Assembly (NCBI GenBank): GCA_045531795.1
Contig: JAZSET010000027.1
Coordinates: 1-7,581, forward strand
Direction of reading: 5' to 3'
DNA from: UBA4717 sp045531795
GTDB lineage: Bacteria; Bacillota; Clostridia; Oscillospirales; CAG-272
Length of the DNA: 7,581 nucleotides
Below, one piece after another: positions 5,423 to 7,581 of this stretch. The notes under the pieces are model-generated. The model was not told the DNA's origin. It searched no databases and saw only the letters and a list, made by a program, of their open reading frames with translations. The position numbers and the translations under genes are program-made. Position 1 is the stretch's first letter. Each line of letters begins with the position of its first letter.

Positions 5423-6472
5423 ATGACAAATACAGATAATAATACATACTTTGCCGCTGCAAATTCCTGTGACGGCTTTGTTTCTTTCTTTGACAAGGTT
5501 TTTTCACCGCATAACCTTTCGCATTTGTATATTATAAAAGGCGGAAGCGGTACGGGTAAAAGCAGACTTATGAGAGTTGTGTCACAAGAAGCGTTAAAAA
5601 GAGGCGAGGAGGTTGAAGAGTTCCTTTGCTCATCAGACCCGAAAAGTCTTGACGGTGTGATACTTAAAGAGCGCAAAATTGCTATAATAGACGGAACTTC
5701 ACCGCATACCGCAGAGCCTGCTTTCCCAGGTGCATTTGATGAAATAATAAATCTCGGTGAATTCTGGCAGAGCAGTGTGCTTTCAAAAAACAGAGGCGAA
5801 ATAGAAAAACTGATAACGCAAAAAAAGGAGCACTACAGAAGAGCATACGCCTATCTGTCACTTGCAGGCGGACTTTGCAGAGTCAGAGACGAGATACTTT
5901 TGCCATATGTAAAAACAACAAAGCTTTCAAACTTTGCAAACAGGTTTGCAAAAAGGTTTGAAAAGTCTGACGGTGACTGTGACATAAGACTTATAGAGGG
6001 AATAAGCGCAAACGGACAAACGCGCCTTAACAGCTTTTATAATAAAGCGAAAGAGCACTGCTTCATAAGGGATAAAAACGGTATTTCACATATAGTTTTC
6101 AGCGCGCTTGAAAGGGCATTTTACGAAAATAATATACCTTGCAGTATCTCTTTTGATCCGCTTGATACAAGGAAAATCAACGCCTTGTATCTTAAAAACT
6201 CACAGACATCAATTGAGCTTTCAGACGGAGATAAAAACGGCGACATAATAATTAACACCGACAGATTTTTTGAAAGGGAAGCATTCGGGCTTGAGAGGTC
6301 AAACGCACGGGTAAGCTATAAAAATGCCGGAAAAATGTGTGAGTTTGCAGTCGGAGAATTGACAGTAGCAAAAATGCTGCACGAAAAAGTAGAAAGCATT
6401 TATGTCTCGGCAATGAATTTTGAAAAGAAAGAGGAATATACAAAAAAACTTATAAAAAAAGTGTTTGCTTAA
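5423..6472 (+). CDS. PRK06851-type P-loop ATPase with degenerate second domain
   Basis: A 349-aa cytosolic ATP-binding protein of a poorly characterised Firmicute family (PRK06851), whose members are tandem duplications of one P-loop domain. The first domain is intact: Walker A 'GGSGTGKS' (40-47), 'CSSDPKSLDG' (69-78), a Walker B-like 'KIAIIDGTSPH' (85-95) and 'PGAFDEIINLG' (102-112). A helical linker (about 115-180) joins the second copy. There, 'RLIEGISANGQTRLNSFY' (189-206) mirrors the start of domain 1, and 'SFDPLDTRKINALYL' (243-257) mirrors its SDP segment. The P-loop position, however, reads 'IRDKNGISH' (215-223), with no GKS/T, so the second site probably cannot hydrolyse ATP. The ATG is supported by GGAG 6 nt upstream. 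The gene is monocistronic, with its own promoter and terminator. Function is unknown; no partner gene is evident nearby. Confidence 0.82.
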   Translation: MTNTDNNTYFAAANSCDGFVSFFDKVFSPHNLSHLYIIKGGSGTGKSRLMRVVSQEALKRGEEVEEFLCSSDPKSLDGVILKERKIAIIDGTSPHTAEPAFPGAFDEIINLGEFWQSSVLSKNRGEIEKLITQKKEHYRRAYAYLSLAGGLCRVRDEILLPYVKTTKLSNFANRFAKRFEKSDGDCDIRLIEGISANGQTRLNSFYNKAKEHCFIRDKNGISHIVFSALERAFYENNIPCSISFDPLDTRKINALYLKNSQTSIELSDGDKNGDIIINTDRFFEREAFGLERSNARVSYKNAGKMCEFAVGELTVAKMLHEKVESIYVSAMNFEKKEEYTKKLIKKVFA

Positions 6473-6478
6473 CCACAG

Positions 6479-6515
6479 ACAAAAAAGCTCCCTTTACAAG
6501 AGGGAGCTTTTTTGT
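6479..6515 (+). terminator. Intrinsic terminator after the ATPase gene
   Basis: AAAAAAGCTCCCT (6481-6493) pairs perfectly with AGGGAGCTTTTTT (6501-6513), and two further pairs extend it to 6479 and 6515. The loop is short (about 5-7 nt). The GC core plus T-run starts 8 nt after the stop codon. The A-run on the left arm makes it potentially bidirectional, but no minus-strand gene is seen to use it. Confidence 0.93.
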
Positions 6516-6560
6516 GTTGGCTCTTTATTGTGTCGGTGAAATAAGATAAAATTGTCCTGC

Positions 6561-6619
6561 AAAAAATATATAAAAATTTATAGATTATAATTGAAATTCT
6601 GTTTAATATGTGTTATAAT
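6561..6619 (+). promoter_or_regulatory. Strong extended -10 promoter with UP-like AT tract for cdaA
   Basis: -35 TTGAAA (6591-6596), a 17-nt spacer, and -10 TATAAT (6614-6619) preceded by TG at 6611-6612, giving a full extended -10. The 30 nt directly upstream (6561-6590) are all A or T except one G, like an UP element. The predicted start is about 6626. Together these suggest strong constitutive transcription of the diadenylate cyclase gene. Confidence 0.83.
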
Positions 6620-6625
6620 ATATAT

Positions 6626-6731
6626 AACTATAACTAAAATCGGGTATTTTTTGCTTTCGGGGGTAGAATAACGGACCGGAGAAAAGTATTTTGATGACAA
6701 AGAAGAAATAAAAAAACAAGGGGGAAGAGGT
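6626..6731 (+). other. 5' untranslated leader of cdaA
   Basis: About 106 nt from the predicted start to the ATG, longer than needed for a simple leader. It holds a G-rich patch (6656-6663), CGGACCGG (6672-6679) and a purine-rich stretch ending in the ribosome binding site GGGGGAAGAGG (6720-6730). I find only a weak AAAAT/ATTTT hairpin near 6636-6650 and no intrinsic terminator. A 5-codon ORF (6694-6711) has no convincing ribosome binding site. No known riboswitch, including the c-di-AMP ydaO type, is recognised. Confidence 0.45.
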
Positions 6732-7581
6732 ATGAATTTTGCACAGACAATAAGCGGAATGTTTTCCTATATAGCCGCAATTGTTTCGGGAATAAGACTT
6801 ACCGATATAATTGACATACTTATAGTGGCGTTTCTTCTGTACTATGTCTATAAATTCATCAGAGACAGGAGAGCTGGAAAACTGGCACTCGGAGTAGTAT
6901 TGCTTGTACTTTTTATGATTATAAGCGATATTGCCGATATGTATGCTATGAGCTTCATAATGGAAAATGTATTCCAGGCAGGAATGATAGCCCTGATTAT
7001 AGTGTTCCAGCCGGAACTCAGAAGCGCGCTTGAAAAAATGGGAGCAGAGTCCTTTGAGAGACTGAAGTTCGGTGACAGACAGCACGATGTTACGGGAACA
7101 AAGGAATTCATCAATGCCATAACGAGCGCATCCTGTGATATGTCACTTGAGAAAACGGGCGCACTTATTGTAATCGAGCGCAACACAAAGCTTGGAGACA
7201 TAATTAAAACGGGAACCGTAGTTGATGCAAAGGCAGACCCCTTTTTAATCAAAAATATATTTTATAACAAAGCCCCCCTCCACGACGGAGCAGTTGTGGT
7301 AAGAGAGGGCAGAATATACGCAGCGGGCTGTTTCCTGCCACTCTCATCAAACCCCGAAATTGTCAAGGATCTCGGAACCCGTCACAGAGCGGGTATCGGT
7401 ATGAGCGAAAACAGCGATGCAATAGTGATAATCGTATCCGAGGAAACGGGCTCGATTTCCACGGCTGTTGACGGACACTTTGAAACCAATTACAGCTATG
7501 TATCGCTTAAAAAATTCCTTGAAAGAGAACTTGTACACGAGGAAAACGAAAACCCGAGAAAGGGTCAGTTCAGAAATATTC
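6732..7581 (+). CDS. cdaA: Diadenylate cyclase CdaA, C-terminus cut by window edge
   Basis: Membrane-bound enzyme that joins two ATP into c-di-AMP, the second messenger controlling potassium, osmolyte uptake and wall homeostasis in Firmicutes. The first 283 residues are visible and the frame is still open at base 7581; the usual length is about 270-285 aa, so little should be missing. Three transmembrane helices lie at about 24-42, 50-67 and 72-93, followed by 'FQPELRSALE' (92-101), typical of the family. The DAC domain (about 120-265) has both signature motifs: 'LHDGAVVV' (183-190, with D185-G186-A187) and 'GTRHRAG' (215-221, with R217-H218-R219). It should therefore be active. The start is set by GGGGGAAGAGG directly before the ATG. 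In relatives cdaA is followed by cdaR and often glmM, which would lie just beyond the window. It is transcribed separately from the ATPase gene upstream. Confidence 0.95.
   Translation, partial: MNFAQTISGMFSYIAAIVSGIRLTDIIDILIVAFLLYYVYKFIRDRRAGKLALGVVLLVLFMIISDIADMYAMSFIMENVFQAGMIALIIVFQPELRSALEKMGAESFERLKFGDRQHDVTGTKEFINAITSASCDMSLEKTGALIVIERNTKLGDIIKTGTVVDAKADPFLIKNIFYNKAPLHDGAVVVREGRIYAAGCFLPLSSNPEIVKDLGTRHRAGIGMSENSDAIVIIVSEETGSISTAVDGHFETNYSYVSLKKFLERELVHEENENPRKGQFRNI

Noticed and set aside
6644..6692. Direct repeat GTATTTT (6644-6650 and 6686-6692) in the cdaA leader
   Set aside because: Seven bases of AT-rich sequence recur easily by chance, and no third copy or spacing pattern is present.
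6694..6711. Five-codon ORF (MTKKK) in the cdaA leader
   Set aside because: The nearest GGAG is about 13 nt away, too far, and so short an AT-rich ORF is expected by chance.
6603..7252. Minus-strand ORFs (160 and 134 codons) opposite cdaA
   Set aside because: They are antisense to a clear diadenylate cyclase with both catalytic motifs; there is no ribosome binding site and no recognisable protein.
1..7581. Search for CRISPR arrays, tRNA or rRNA genes, transposases and phage genes
   Set aside because: No regularly spaced repeats, cloverleaf-like sequences or recombinase motifs were seen on either strand.

Overview
The window looks like chromosome from a low-to-moderate-GC Gram-positive anaerobe of the Clostridia, probably near Ruminococcaceae/Oscillospiraceae. 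The clues are the Firmicute-type TSCPD small protein, a PRK06851-type ATPase, a DacF-like carboxypeptidase, a CdaA diadenylate cyclase, and SigA-like promoters with GGAGG-type ribosome binding sites. This placement is inferred from gene content, not from a marker gene. No transposase, phage gene, CRISPR array, tRNA or rRNA was seen.

Positions 1-4912 hold a tightly packed plus-strand run of six genes that ends at a strong hairpin terminator. In order they are the 3' end of htpG (Hsp90), a shortened and degenerate prephenate-dehydratase/ACT-like protein, a TSCPD small protein, an alpha-phosphoglucomutase-type enzyme (pgcA), a NUDIX ADP-ribose pyrophosphatase (nudF) and a membrane-anchored DacF-like D-Ala-D-Ala carboxypeptidase. 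Gaps are 10, 16, 19 and 10 nt, then an 11-nt overlap, so co-transcription is likely. The run mixes protein folding, sugar-phosphate supply and wall trimming.

Positions 4913-5422 are the most unusual part. A 60-aa cysteine-containing protein is encoded on the minus strand (4949-5131). It has its own consensus promoter (TTGACA, 17 nt, TATACT) and a roughly 180-nt leader. The predicted transcript starts exactly at the 5' strand of a 12-bp closing stem, which encloses a nested AU-rich fold. It then runs into a UUCG-capped intrinsic terminator just before the GGGGGG ribosome binding site. The 3' strand of the closing stem can instead pair with the 3' arm of the terminator. That is the layout of a transcription-attenuating riboswitch, and I do not recognise its class. 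Alternatively, it could be a small stable RNA with occasional read-through into the gene.

Positions 5363-6515 hold a divergent plus-strand gene with its own promoter and terminator. It encodes a PRK06851-type ATPase whose second P-loop domain has lost its Walker A motif. Positions 6516-7581 hold cdaA, the c-di-AMP synthase. It has an AT-rich upstream stretch, a near-consensus extended -10 promoter and a leader of about 106 nt. Its coding sequence is still open at the window edge. With the carboxypeptidase and phosphoglucomutase upstream, cell-envelope and turgor control is a recurring theme here, though the genes lie in separate transcription units.
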